A stretch of 64,000 nucleotides of DNA from JAGWBF01 sp965116325 (GTDB lineage Bacteria; Chloroflexota; Dehalococcoidia; Lucifugimonadales; JAGWBF01), in NCBI GenBank assembly GCA_965116325.1, contig OZ220675.1, forward strand, positions 1,860,001 to 1,924,000. Direction: 5' to 3'. The position numbers were made by a program, and so were the translations under genes. Position 1 is the stretch's first letter; each line of letters begins with the position of its first letter. This document shows positions 33,858-42,651 of this stretch, piece after piece. The notes beneath the pieces were generated by a model. It did no database searches and had not been told where the DNA came from. It saw only the letters and a program-made list of their open reading frames with translations.

Positions 33858-34532
33858 CTACCCGCTGTTGCGGAAGCGGTAGCCCACGTTCCAGATGGTC
33901 TCAATGAAGGAGCGGTTGGCGCTCTCGATCTTGGAGCGGAGACGCCGTATGTGCACATCGACGGTCCTGGTGCCGCCGAAGTAGTCGTACCCCCAAACCT
34001 GCTGCAGAAGCTCGTCCCGCGTGTACACCCGCCCCGGGTTGGTGGCCAGGAGCACCAGTAACTGGTACTCCTTGTAGGTCAGGATGACCCGCCGTCCTGC
34101 GAGGCTGATCTCGTACTTCCCGATGTCGATCACCAGGTCGCCGGTCTTGACCACCTCGTTGGATCCCGGCTCCCTGCTCCGGGCCAAGACCCGGTCCATA
34201 CGCTTCACCAGCTCCTGGGGGTTATAGGGGTGGATAATGAAGTCGTCCAGGGACGGGTTCCCAACGTAGCCGTTCAGCCCGCTGGCGGGGACCACCCCCA
34301 GGACGGGCAGGTGGGAATGCTGGCAGTAGCTTACGACCTGCTCCACCTGCTCCTGCGTCAGGTTCTCGATATCCAGGAGCACACCCTCAGACTCCGGGGG
34401 CGTGTGGCCGTTGCGTCCCTCGAAAAAGGCGGAGCTGTCGCATAAGGCGTAGCTGAGGTCATGCTCTTCCACCGCCCAGGACGGGGCATCCTGGCCGGGC
34501 TCTGCTCCCGAGACTACCAGTAGGCGGTACAC
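33858..34532 (-). CDS. Atypical OmpR-type response regulator
   Basis: A 224-residue transcription factor with an N-terminal receiver-like domain and a C-terminal winged helix (LTYKEYQLLVLLATNPGRV, TVDVHIRRLRSKIE, VGYRFR). The receiver is degenerate. Asp54 is present (VLLDIEN), but the N-terminal acidic pair is replaced (VVSGAEPG) and the conserved Lys of KPF is His101 (HPYNP). No kinase is adjacent. It resembles phosphorylation-independent orphan regulators such as GlnR-type proteins, acting perhaps as a constitutive dimer. GTG start. Confidence 0.87.
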   Translation of the reverse strand: MYRLLVVSGAEPGQDAPSWAVEEHDLSYALCDSSAFFEGRNGHTPPESEGVLLDIENLTQEQVEQVVSYCQHSHLPVLGVVPASGLNGYVGNPSLDDFIIHPYNPQELVKRMDRVLARSREPGSNEVVKTGDLVIDIGKYEISLAGRRVILTYKEYQLLVLLATNPGRVYTRDELLQQVWGYDYFGGTRTVDVHIRRLRSKIESANRSFIETIWNVGYRFRNSG

Positions 34533-34595
34533 CTGTGCATCTCCATCGCTCTAACGGGAAGGGCCAAGGCCCATCTCCAACGTTCTCTTGATATC

Positions 34596-34601
34596 ATTAT
34601 A
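34596..34601 (-). promoter_or_regulatory. -10 box upstream of orphan regulator
   Basis: A perfect minus-strand TATAAT about 64 bases before the GTG at 34532. No -35 is recognisable. Confidence 0.3.
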
Positions 34602-34651
34602 TCCGGTTAGTCCAGCAGCGCGGGCTGGCGCATCCGGCCGTCATTTCGGGA

Positions 34652-34680
34652 TTGAAGCCGATTTCCTCCTCGGCTATACT
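34652..34680 (+). promoter_or_regulatory. Sigma70-type promoter for D-glutamate cyclase pair
   Basis: TTGAAG (34652-34657), 17 bp, TATACT (34675-34680). Predicted start near 34687, giving a 65-nt leader to the ATG at 34752. Confidence 0.6.
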
Positions 34681-34751
34681 TCCCGGCAGAGCCCCCATCT
34701 CTCCAGCTCTTCGGCCTGTCCGGTCTGGAACTTCCCCCATGGAGGAGGAGC

Positions 34752-35546
34752 ATGAGCACCCTTTCGCTGCCCAAGACGCCCAGGGAGGTCAGGAACCTGA
34801 TACGCTCCAACGAGTGGCGGGGCGTTACGTCGGGGGCCGCCCCCGGCTACGTGCAGGCCAACATCGCCATCCTCCCCCGCGACGTTGCCTTCGACTTCCT
34901 CCTCTTCTGCCAGAGAAACCCCAAGCCCTGCCCGGTGCTGGAGGTAGTGGAGGCCGGACGCTCCGAGCCCGCCCACATGGCCCCCGGCGCCGACCTGCGC
35001 ACCGACATCCCCCGGTGCCGTATCTACGAGAACGGGGAGATGGCGGGAGAGCAGGAGGACATCTCGTCCATATGGAGGGACGACCTGGTCTCCTTCCTGC
35101 TGGGATGCAGCTTCTCCTTCGAATCGGCCTTGGTGAACGCGGGCATCCCCCTTAGGCACATCGACCAGGGGAAGAACGTGGCCATGTACGTGACCAACGT
35201 CCAGACCACCCCGGCGGGGATGTTCTCCGGCCCCATGGTGGTGAGCATGCGTCCGGTGCACCACTCCCAGGTTGTGCGGGCGGTGCAGGTCACCTCCCGC
35301 TTCCCATCTGTGCACGGCGCGCCGGTGCACGTGGGGGACCCAAGCGCCATCGGTATCAAGGACATCACCCAGCCGGACTTTGGCGACTTCGTGGAGGTCA
35401 GAGACGATGAGGTGCCCATATTCTGGGCCTGCGGCGTCACCCCCCAGGCTGTGGCGCTGAACTCCAAGCCGTCGCTGATGATCACCCATGCCCCTGGATA
35501 TATGTTCATCACCGACTGGCGCGACGAAGACTATGCGGTGTTCTAG
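34752..35546 (+). CDS. DUF1445 hydro-lyase-like / D-glutamate cyclase N-terminal-type protein
   Basis: A 264-residue DUF1445 (YcsI-type) protein. Conserved stretches are SGAAPGYVQANIAILP, FLLFCQRNPKPCPVLEV, DIPRCRIYENGE, SFLLGCSFSFESAL and GVTPQAVA, which span the whole protein. In vertebrate D-glutamate cyclase this domain is fused to DUF4392, which here is the next gene 24 bp downstream. The inferred role is cyclisation of D-glutamate to 5-oxo-D-proline, with the pair acting together. ATG start with GGAGGAG before it. Confidence 0.85.
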   Translation: MSTLSLPKTPREVRNLIRSNEWRGVTSGAAPGYVQANIAILPRDVAFDFLLFCQRNPKPCPVLEVVEAGRSEPAHMAPGADLRTDIPRCRIYENGEMAGEQEDISSIWRDDLVSFLLGCSFSFESALVNAGIPLRHIDQGKNVAMYVTNVQTTPAGMFSGPMVVSMRPVHHSQVVRAVQVTSRFPSVHGAPVHVGDPSAIGIKDITQPDFGDFVEVRDDEVPIFWACGVTPQAVALNSKPSLMITHAPGYMFITDWRDEDYAVF

Positions 35547-35570
35547 CTTGTCCCGGACTTGGAGGGCACT

Positions 35571-36416
35571 ATGCCGACGATAGAAGACATAATACTAGCT
35601 AACGACGGGCGGGGTATATCGGCCCTGAGGCCGCACCTTGCCCCCAACTACTGCGAGGAAGCGGCCGCCTGTCTGCTGGCCAACCCCGGCACTGTCCTGA
35701 TCGCCACGGGCTTCTACATCATGGCTGCCGGCGCCCCTGAGACCGACGGCCCTCCGGGAGCACTGGCTTTGGGCAGGGCCCTGGAGACCCTGGGCAGAGA
35801 TGTGTTCTACGTGGCGGACCGGTACACCTGTCCCATCATGGAACCCTTCGCCACCGACCCCTCCCAGATCGTGGACTTCCCCATCAGCGACGACGAGACC
35901 AGCAGGGCTTTCGCAGAAGGCCTTCTCAGCGATATGGCCCCGTCGGTGCTCATAGCCATCGAGCGGTGCTCGGTCACCAGGGAGGGCACGTACCTGAACA
36001 TGCGTGGGCTGGACATCACCGCCCAGACGGCGCGCCTTGACTACCTGTTCCATGGTCATCCCAACTCGGTAGGGATAGGCGACGGAGGCAACGAGATCGG
36101 CATGGGCAACCTGGCCGATGTGATCCCCGAGGTGTCCTCACTGCCGCCGATACCCTCGGAGACGGGGACTACCCATCTTGTCATCTCCAGCGTGTCCAAC
36201 TGGGGTGGTTACGGCGTGGTGGCAGCCCTGTCCAGCCTGGCGGGCAAGAACCTGCTGCCCGACCCCGAGGAAGAGGACGAACTGATCCAGATGATGGTGG
36301 ACATGGGGGCAGTGGACGGCGTGGTGGGCAAGGCCATTTACTCGGTGGACGGCATGGATTTGGCCCAGCACGGCGAAGCCCTCACGGCCCTGCACGGGCT
36401 GATAGCGGGCCTATAG
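35571..36416 (+). CDS. DUF4392 (D-glutamate cyclase C-terminal domain) protein
   Basis: A 281-residue protein of the DUF4392 family. Starts at ATG 35571 with GGAGGG seven bases before it; an earlier in-frame ATG at 35559 is less likely. Motifs: TGFYIMAAGAPETDGPPGA, AIERCSVTREGTYLNMRG, VGIGDGGNEIGMGNLADV and SNWGGYGVVAALSSLAGKN, the last resembling a substrate-binding turn. Together with the preceding DUF1445 gene it matches the two halves of D-glutamate cyclase. It is convergent with the aminotransferase gene. Confidence 0.85.
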   Translation: MPTIEDIILANDGRGISALRPHLAPNYCEEAAACLLANPGTVLIATGFYIMAAGAPETDGPPGALALGRALETLGRDVFYVADRYTCPIMEPFATDPSQIVDFPISDDETSRAFAEGLLSDMAPSVLIAIERCSVTREGTYLNMRGLDITAQTARLDYLFHGHPNSVGIGDGGNEIGMGNLADVIPEVSSLPPIPSETGTTHLVISSVSNWGGYGVVAALSSLAGKNLLPDPEEEDELIQMMVDMGAVDGVVGKAIYSVDGMDLAQHGEALTALHGLIAGL

Positions 36417-36430
36417 CACCCCGGCCCGAA

Positions 36431-37804
36431 CTAGACTAGGTCGCGCTCTACGGCTGACAGGGCCTGGTCGATGCCCGATACTACGTCTTCCACCTCGCCT
36501 CGGCTGATGCACAGGGGAGGCATGATGCTCACGTAGTTGCCTCCCCGCAGGTGCAGGTGGTTCTGGGAGAACTGGCCGGTGAGTCGCTCGGCCAACCGGG
36601 CTTCCTGGGGGAAGAACTCCTTGGTCTCCCGGTCCTTCACGATCTCCATCCCGCACATCAGGCCCAAGCCGCGCACATCTCCCACGATGGGGTGCTTGGC
36701 CTTCAGCTCCTTCAGCCCATCCAGCAGGTGCTGACCCATGGCCGCCGAGTTCGGCACCATGTCCTCGGTCTCCATTATCTCGATGTTCTTGAGGGAGGCG
36801 GCTGCGGCCACGGGGTGACCACCGAAGGTGATGATGTGACGGAAGGCGGCCTTGTCGCTGCCGACGAAGGAGTCGGCCAGCTCCTTGCGCATGATGGCCC
36901 CGCCCATTGGGATGTACCCGCTGGTGATGCCCTTAGCTACCGTCATGATGTCGGGGGTGACTCCCCAGTGCTCGCTGGCGAACATCTTGCCCGACCTGCC
37001 GAAGCCGGTGATCACCTCATCGGCAATGAGAAGCACGCCGTACTTGGTGCATATCTCACGGAGCCTCGGCCAGTACTCATCCCCGGGGATGATGACCCCA
37101 GTGGGGCTGGATATGGGCTCGGCTATAACCCCGGCGACGGTCTGGGGACCGTGGAACTTGATGGCCTCCTCCACGGCGTTGGCGCACCTCTCTGCGCACT
37201 CGGAGGGTGTCGTGCCGCCAAGCTGGCACCTGTAGGGATTGGGCTGGGGAACGTGCACCGCGCCCGGCATGAGAGGTTCGTAGTCGTCCCTGGGTATGAT
37301 GGGTGATCCGCCCAGGGCCATGGCCCCGAAGGTCGCTCCGTGGTAGGAGCCCATGCGGCTGATGAAGCGGTAGCGGCCTGCTTCGCCCTGGCGCCGGTGG
37401 TAGGCCCGGCACAGCTTCAGGGCAGTTTCCACGGACTCGGAACCGCCACTGGTGAAGAAGCAGCGGGAGAGGTCTCCAGGCGTGATGTCGGCAATCTTCT
37501 GGGCCAGCTTGATGGTGGAGGGGGCAGTGGAGCCTGAGGGCATGAAGGTGAGCTGGAGCATCTGCTCGTAGGCGGCGTCGGCGATCTCTGTGCGTCCGTA
37601 GCCGACGTTTTTCAGCCACCAGCCCGACATAGCATCGATGTAAGTCTCGCCGAAGATGTCCGTGACGTGGCAGCCCTTGCCGCTCACGAAGATGTGAGGC
37701 TCCCCCTTCTCGGCCATGTCGCTGGGTTCGCGGGTGTAGATCCACAGGTGTTCCAAGGCGGAACGTTGGAGGTCTTTTGCCTCATCTTCGGTGTAGGAGA
37801 CCAT
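36431..37804 (-). CDS. Class III aminotransferase
   Basis: A 457-residue PLP enzyme of the omega-amino acid/diamine transaminase group. Visible motifs are the cofactor-binding FTSGGSESVETALKL, the catalytic region LLIADEVITGFGRSGKMFA and the lysine-bearing MTVAKGITSGYIPMGG, followed by GHPVAAAASLKNIEIM. It transfers amino groups from amines or beta-amino acids to pyruvate or similar ketoacids. It sits at the 3' end of a minus-strand block with YHS and acyl-CoA dehydrogenase genes. The exact amine is unknown. Confidence 0.9.
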   Translation of the reverse strand: MVSYTEDEAKDLQRSALEHLWIYTREPSDMAEKGEPHIFVSGKGCHVTDIFGETYIDAMSGWWLKNVGYGRTEIADAAYEQMLQLTFMPSGSTAPSTIKLAQKIADITPGDLSRCFFTSGGSESVETALKLCRAYHRRQGEAGRYRFISRMGSYHGATFGAMALGGSPIIPRDDYEPLMPGAVHVPQPNPYRCQLGGTTPSECAERCANAVEEAIKFHGPQTVAGVIAEPISSPTGVIIPGDEYWPRLREICTKYGVLLIADEVITGFGRSGKMFASEHWGVTPDIMTVAKGITSGYIPMGGAIMRKELADSFVGSDKAAFRHIITFGGHPVAAAASLKNIEIMETEDMVPNSAAMGQHLLDGLKELKAKHPIVGDVRGLGLMCGMEIVKDRETKEFFPQEARLAERLTGQFSQNHLHLRGGNYVSIMPPLCISRGEVEDVVSGIDQALSAVERDLV

Positions 37805-37819
37805 GATTGCCCTCCCTGC

Positions 37820-38029
37820 TTAGCTGGAGCCGGCTCCTATGAAGGAGTCCGGGCTTGCCATGAACTTGCTGCGGCACTCCAGGCCGCAGAAGTAGAACCA
37901 CGTCCCGTTGTGAAACCGGCGGGTCCCCTTCTCGGGGTCTACCTCGGCGGCGCCGAATCGGGTCTGGCCCGTCTGCTGCCGGGCCTCTTCCTCATCGATC
38001 TCTTTGCCACACACAGGGTCCTTGGCCAT
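37820..38029 (-). CDS. YHS-domain protein
   Basis: A 69-residue YHS-domain protein (DPVCGKEIDE, WFYFCGLECRSKF). YHS domains are small metal-binding modules found in copper chaperones and transporters and in some dehydrogenase complexes. Strong AAGGAG before the ATG. It lies between the class III aminotransferase and an acyl-CoA dehydrogenase gene, suggesting a metal or cofactor supply role, but this is inference. Confidence 0.88.
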   Translation of the reverse strand: MAKDPVCGKEIDEEEARQQTGQTRFGAAEVDPEKGTRRFHNGTWFYFCGLECRSKFMASPDSFIGAGSS

Positions 38030-38070
38030 GCTCTATCTCCTTGGCAGTTGATGACGGTGTCGCGATCCCA

Positions 38071-39252
38071 CTAAGCGGACGCCGTCTGATACATGGAACG
38101 GCCCAATCGCATCTTGCCCGGCTGGTCGAGCAGGGCGCGGGCAACCCGGCTCCGGTGCTCGAAGGTGGTGCCGAGACGCAGGGTCCAGGCGGTGACCCGG
38201 CGGAACCACAGGTGGAGGTTGAACTCCATCATAAATCCGATTCCGCCATGAATGATCTGGGAAGATCGGACGACGGCTTCACATTTCTCATTGCAGAAAG
38301 CCTTGGCTTGGGAGACTTCTATGCTGGCCGGCAGTCCCTGGTCCATCCTCCACAGGGCTTCGTAGGTTAGGAGCTGCCCGCCATCGATCCACATGATCAT
38401 GTCGGCGCAGATGTGCTGTATCGACTGGAAGGAGGCAACGGGCCGGCCAAAGGCCAGGCGGTTCTTGGAGTAGTCGATGGCCATCTCCGCATCCTTCCGC
38501 GCCGCTCCTGTCATCTGGGTGCACAGAAGGGCAGTTCCCCTGTCCAGCATCGCCTCCACGATGGGCCACGCAGACCCCTCCTGGCCGATGAGGGCCGAGG
38601 AGGGCACCCGCACGTTGTCGAAGGTCACCTGGCTCTGCTTGTCCTTGGCCAGGGTGGTCAGAAGCTCGTGGGACATGCCGGAGGATGAGGTGTCCACCAG
38701 GAAGAGGGATATGCCATCGGCGCCCTGGGAGCCGGGCGTGCTGCGGCACACCACCAAGCACTTCTCGGCGGCGTTGAAGTTGTCCACGAACATCTTGGTG
38801 CCGTTGAGGACGTAGCTGTCCCCGTCCCGTCGGGCTTCCATGTTCACCGACTCGGGGCGATACCTGGGGTCGGCTTCGCTGAAGGCCCAGGTCAGCACCA
38901 TGTCTCCGCTGCAGACCCTGGGCAGGGTCTCCTGTCGCTGCTCATCGGTCCCGTCGGCGTTGATGGTCAGGGCTGCCGTCATCGTGCTGTGCAGGGGCAC
39001 GGGGACTATGTGCCGCCCCACCTCTTCCATGACCAGTCCCAGGTAGGTCAGGGACAGGCCCTGGCCTCCGTATCGTTCGGGCAGGGCCATGCCCACCCAT
39101 CCCAGGGTGGCCATCTGCTTCCACAGCTCGGGAGGATAACCCAGGTCATCCTTCTCCATCTCCCGGGCCAGCTCGGGCGAACACTCGGCCTCGAGGAACT
39201 CCCGGGCGCTGTTCTTGAGCATCTCCTCTTCTTCGGTCAGAAGTACGTCCAT
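38071..39252 (-). CDS. Acyl-CoA dehydrogenase (first of pair)
   Basis: A 393-residue flavin-dependent dehydrogenase. Features include LGWVGMALPERYGGQG near the N-terminus, VLTWAFSEADPRYRPE, NGTKMFVDNFNAAEKCLVV, and the C-terminal helical domain with AMLDRGTALLCTQMTGAARK. FAD oxidises acyl-CoA; electrons go to ETF. The catalytic base is not clearly placed by eye. It lies 95 bp downstream of the second acyl-CoA dehydrogenase and near the fused ETF, forming a catabolic electron-transfer block. Confidence 0.9.
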   Translation of the reverse strand: MDVLLTEEEEMLKNSAREFLEAECSPELAREMEKDDLGYPPELWKQMATLGWVGMALPERYGGQGLSLTYLGLVMEEVGRHIVPVPLHSTMTAALTINADGTDEQRQETLPRVCSGDMVLTWAFSEADPRYRPESVNMEARRDGDSYVLNGTKMFVDNFNAAEKCLVVCRSTPGSQGADGISLFLVDTSSSGMSHELLTTLAKDKQSQVTFDNVRVPSSALIGQEGSAWPIVEAMLDRGTALLCTQMTGAARKDAEMAIDYSKNRLAFGRPVASFQSIQHICADMIMWIDGGQLLTYEALWRMDQGLPASIEVSQAKAFCNEKCEAVVRSSQIIHGGIGFMMEFNLHLWFRRVTAWTLRLGTTFEHRSRVARALLDQPGKMRLGRSMYQTASA

Positions 39253-39347
39253 GGTTTCTCCATAGTTAAGCTAGTTGGGGATCGGCAGTTGCCGGAGCCT
39301 CAAGGGGACGAGTTTCCGGCCTTGACTGGAAGGGCGAATCGGGTCAT

Positions 39348-40550
39348 CTAACCCCTGGGCATGCCCAAGCCCCGCCGGGCCACCTGGTCCCGCATGACCT
39401 GGACGCTGCCGTGATTGATGCCCGACTGGAAGGACCCCATCAGGTTGTGGGCAAACACGCCGTCCTCGACGGCGCCGATGGAGCCGTTGAGGAGCTGGGC
39501 GTAGGGGCCCAGTATCTGGGAGATTCCCTCGGTGGTGCGCACACCATGCTCGGGCGCCCACACCTTCTCGGCAGACCCTTCGTAGGAGAAGTTGCCCCCG
39601 TGCTCCACGATGGACATGCTGCGCATGGTCATCAGGCGGCACACCTGGGCTTCGATCCACATGTCGGCGATGCGGTCGCGCACCTCGGGGTCCTCGGCCG
39701 GAGAGTGGCCTCCGAAATCGTTCTCCTTCACCCAGTTGACTATATCCTCGTCCCGGCGCACCGAGATCAGGTACCTGCTGGCTCCGACCCGGTCCAGGTT
39801 GAGGCCCATCGCACCCACGTACCAGCCCATGTTTTCCTCACCCAGCATGGAGGAAGCGGGCACGCGAACATCCTCGAAGAAGGTCTCGTTGGTGCGGCCC
39901 ATGCCGTAGGTCGTGCCCATGGGGGCCGGGGGGTCGTTCTGTATGGTCCACAAGGGGCGCACCGTGACGCCCGGGGTGTCCATGGGGAACAGGAAGATGG
40001 ATATGCCCTTGTGCTTGGGCGCATCGGGGTCCGTCCGGGCCATCATGTAGATGTGGGTGGCGTAGTGGGCCGAAGAGGTGTACATCTTCTGGCCGTTGAT
40101 GATGTAGTCGTCGCCGTCTCTTACCGCCCTGGTCTGCAGCCCCGCCAGGTCGGCGCCCGCCTGGGGTTCGGTGAACCCCAGGGCGAAGGTGACCTCGCCC
40201 CGTATCAGCCTGGGTATGAAGTACTGCTTCTGCTCTTCGGTGCCGGCTGCCAGGATGGCGGGTCCGCCGCTGCCCGAGAGTCCCACGTTCACGCCGACCC
40301 TGGCCAGCTCTTCCTCGACGATGTACTGGTCGATGCGGCTTCCGCCCTGCCCGCCGTACTCTTCGGGGAAGCTGATACCGATCCAGCCGCGCTCAGCGAT
40401 CTTGGCCCTGAGCTTCATGTACTCTTCGCCATGTCCCTCGTCCATGGCATCTTCCACTTCGGCCCGGACCTCATCTGTGACGTTCTCGGCTATGAAGTCC
40501 CGGACCTCTTGCCGTAGCTGTTCCTGCTCTGGGGAAAATGCAAAGTCCAT
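39348..40550 (-). CDS. Acyl-CoA dehydrogenase (second of pair)
   Basis: A 400-residue acyl-CoA dehydrogenase. Clear landmarks: RGWIGISFPEEYGGQGGSR, FALGFTEPQAGADLAGLQ, INGQKMYTSSAHYATHIYMM and the C-terminal VCRLMTMRSMSIVEHGGN. It is distinct from the adjacent paralogue, with different N-terminus and a longer insertion (LWTIQNDPPAPMGTTYGMG). In this position it probably feeds electrons to the fused ETF encoded 215 bp upstream. Substrate chain not inferable. Confidence 0.9.
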   Translation of the reverse strand: MDFAFSPEQEQLRQEVRDFIAENVTDEVRAEVEDAMDEGHGEEYMKLRAKIAERGWIGISFPEEYGGQGGSRIDQYIVEEELARVGVNVGLSGSGGPAILAAGTEEQKQYFIPRLIRGEVTFALGFTEPQAGADLAGLQTRAVRDGDDYIINGQKMYTSSAHYATHIYMMARTDPDAPKHKGISIFLFPMDTPGVTVRPLWTIQNDPPAPMGTTYGMGRTNETFFEDVRVPASSMLGEENMGWYVGAMGLNLDRVGASRYLISVRRDEDIVNWVKENDFGGHSPAEDPEVRDRIADMWIEAQVCRLMTMRSMSIVEHGGNFSYEGSAEKVWAPEHGVRTTEGISQILGPYAQLLNGSIGAVEDGVFAHNLMGSFQSGINHGSVQVMRDQVARRGLGMPRG

Positions 40551-40691
40551 CGCTACCTCACCATCTGGCTGATCGGATGTTGTACTTCGGAAGTATCAGA
40601 AGAGAAGGAGGAAAATCCTCACAAAGTTGCCCTCATTTTGCCCACCTGCTAGGCGGGTGTCAAGAGACACAGCCTTCCTTGAGACTGCTCC

Positions 40692-40744
40692 CCGCCCGCG
40701 TTTGCCCTGAGCCTGTCCTGGGGCTTTCGAAGGGGAACGGGCGG
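40692..40744. repeat. Diverged copy of dispersed palindromic repeat
   Basis: Ends CCGCCCG (40692-40698) and CGGGCGG (40738-40744) are perfect inverted arms. The inner part shares TGCCCTGAG and TCGAAGGGGAACGG with the copies at 46141 and 56572, with an extra central insertion. It lies in the 215-bp gap between the second acyl-CoA dehydrogenase and fused ETF genes. Confidence 0.6.
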
Positions 40745-40765
40745 CCGAGGTTACTCAAAGGTCTC

Positions 40766-42598
40766 CTATGGGGAGACGACGGGCTTCAATGCCTCCACCA
40801 GTGGGGGAAGGTACTCCTGCCAGTCGCCGATGATGGTGAAGTCGGCAGCCGCAATGATGGGTGAGCGCCGGGGGTTCGGGTTGTCGTTGATGGCAATAAT
40901 CGTGCCGGCCTTCTGCAGGCCGACCATGTGATTGAAGTCTCCCCTGATGCCTACGGCGATGTAGAGCTGGGGAGCGATGGCCCGGCCGGTCAGGCCCACC
41001 TGCACCTGGCGGGGAAGCCAGCCTGCGTCGGTCACGTTCCTGGTCGCTGCTATCACTGCGCCCAAGGATTGGGCCAACTCCTGTATGGCGGGCAAGTTTT
41101 CGGGGCCGCCTATTCCCATCCCGACGCCCATGACCACCCGGGCGGCCGCCAGCTCCAGACCCTGGGCATCCTCTTCGTGGTGCACCTCCAGCACCTCGAA
41201 GTCGGGCGTGTCTATAGGGGGTACATCCAGCACCTCCACCATGTGCACCGCTCCAGGCGTCGGCTCGATGGGGGTCAGGAGGCCGGGCCGTAGGGTCGCC
41301 ATGTAGGGGGTGGTCTTGGACTGGATGGGGGCCACCACGTTGCCCCCAAGGGCGGGCTTGTATTGGACCAGCTCCCCATCGTCGTTGATGGCTAGGTCGA
41401 TGCAGTCGCCAGTCAGCCCCAGGGCCAGGTTGGCGGCGATGCGGGAAGCCAAGTCCCTTCCGTTGGCGGTGGAGCTGAAGAGTATGGCATAAGGCTGCTC
41501 GACGAGGATCACCTTAGCCAGGGTGGACGCACACCGGGCGCTGATGGGGTGCACCGGGGAGTCGGCCTCCATCAGGACGACCCTGTCTGCGCCGTAGTCG
41601 GCCAGGGTAGAGGCGTTGGCACGGGCGTTGGGCGACGGCAGGTGGACGGCAACCACCTCGCATTTATTGACCTCGGCCAGCTCCCGCGCTTTCCCCAGGA
41701 TTTCCAGGGTGGATGAGCGTACTCCCGACACATGAGGGTCGGCTATGACCCAGATGTCGGGCGAGATTCCGCCGCCGTAGCGGGATACCCCTTTAGGTTC
41801 TCGGGAAATAGGCGAGGCCAGGGAGCCTATGTTGGAGACCACCCGGCGGGCAGCTTCTGCCGGGTCATCCTCTTCGATGACCTCGCCCCGCCTGGAAGGT
41901 TCCACCATCTGGATGTCGGCCACCCAGGTAGGAGAGCCGGCCGTGCCCATAAGGGACAGGTCCGAGGTTAGCTGTATAGCCGACATCTTCTCGATGTTCG
42001 GCGAGGCCATGGCTTCCTGCATCTGCTGGCGATTGGGGAATCGTTCCTCCACCACTCCTTCGCAGACGCTCACCAGCGCGGGCAGGGGGCAGCGGATGAC
42101 CTCGTAGCCGTCGTCGGTCTCCCTTTCCAGCCTCAGGCAGTTGCTGTCCCTATCGTAGTCCAGCCGGCGCACGTTGCCCACGTAAGGAAGGCCCAGAAGC
42201 TCCGCCAGCTCCGGGCCCACCTGCCCCGTCTCCGCATCGGTGCTGTTGCGCCCGCACATGATCAGGTCGTACTTGTCATGCTCCAAGGCCATGGTCAGCG
42301 TCCGGGCCGTCGCCAGGGTGTCGGCCCCGGCCATGGCCCGGTCCGTCAGATGAATCCCGCGGGTCGCCCCCAATGCCTGGCACTGCACCAGGGCCTCTTC
42401 CGCCTGGGGAGGTCCCATGGTGATAGCCACCACCTCGCCTCCCTCAGCTTCCACTAAGTCGGCGGCGCGGGCGATGGCAAGCATATCGAAGGGGTTGACC
42501 TCAAGGGGCACCCCATCCCGCTGGATGGTCTTGCTCTCGTAGTCGAACTGCATTCGGGAGATCACCGGCACCTGCTTGATGCAAACAGCTATCTTCAT
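40766..42598 (-). CDS. Fused electron transfer flavoprotein (EtfB-EtfA)
   Basis: A 610-residue protein joining both ETF subunits. Residues 1-260 are EtfB-like (MKIAVCIKQVPVISRM, DAETGQVGPELAELLGLPYV, the AMP/FAD-contact region) and about 290-610 are EtfA-like, ending in the FAD-binding block VGLTGRAIAPQLYIAVGI and HMVGLQKAGTIIAINDNP. Normally the two are separate genes. The protein should pass electrons from the neighbouring acyl-CoA dehydrogenases to an ETF:quinone oxidoreductase. No such oxidoreductase gene is visible in the window. Confidence 0.92.
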   Translation of the reverse strand: MKIAVCIKQVPVISRMQFDYESKTIQRDGVPLEVNPFDMLAIARAADLVEAEGGEVVAITMGPPQAEEALVQCQALGATRGIHLTDRAMAGADTLATARTLTMALEHDKYDLIMCGRNSTDAETGQVGPELAELLGLPYVGNVRRLDYDRDSNCLRLERETDDGYEVIRCPLPALVSVCEGVVEERFPNRQQMQEAMASPNIEKMSAIQLTSDLSLMGTAGSPTWVADIQMVEPSRRGEVIEEDDPAEAARRVVSNIGSLASPISREPKGVSRYGGGISPDIWVIADPHVSGVRSSTLEILGKARELAEVNKCEVVAVHLPSPNARANASTLADYGADRVVLMEADSPVHPISARCASTLAKVILVEQPYAILFSSTANGRDLASRIAANLALGLTGDCIDLAINDDGELVQYKPALGGNVVAPIQSKTTPYMATLRPGLLTPIEPTPGAVHMVEVLDVPPIDTPDFEVLEVHHEEDAQGLELAAARVVMGVGMGIGGPENLPAIQELAQSLGAVIAATRNVTDAGWLPRQVQVGLTGRAIAPQLYIAVGIRGDFNHMVGLQKAGTIIAINDNPNPRRSPIIAAADFTIIGDWQEYLPPLVEALKPVVSP

Positions 42599-42651
42599 CG
42601 AATATCCTCGGTCATTAATGCGTTGATGGCGCCCACAGTCAGACTGGGCTT

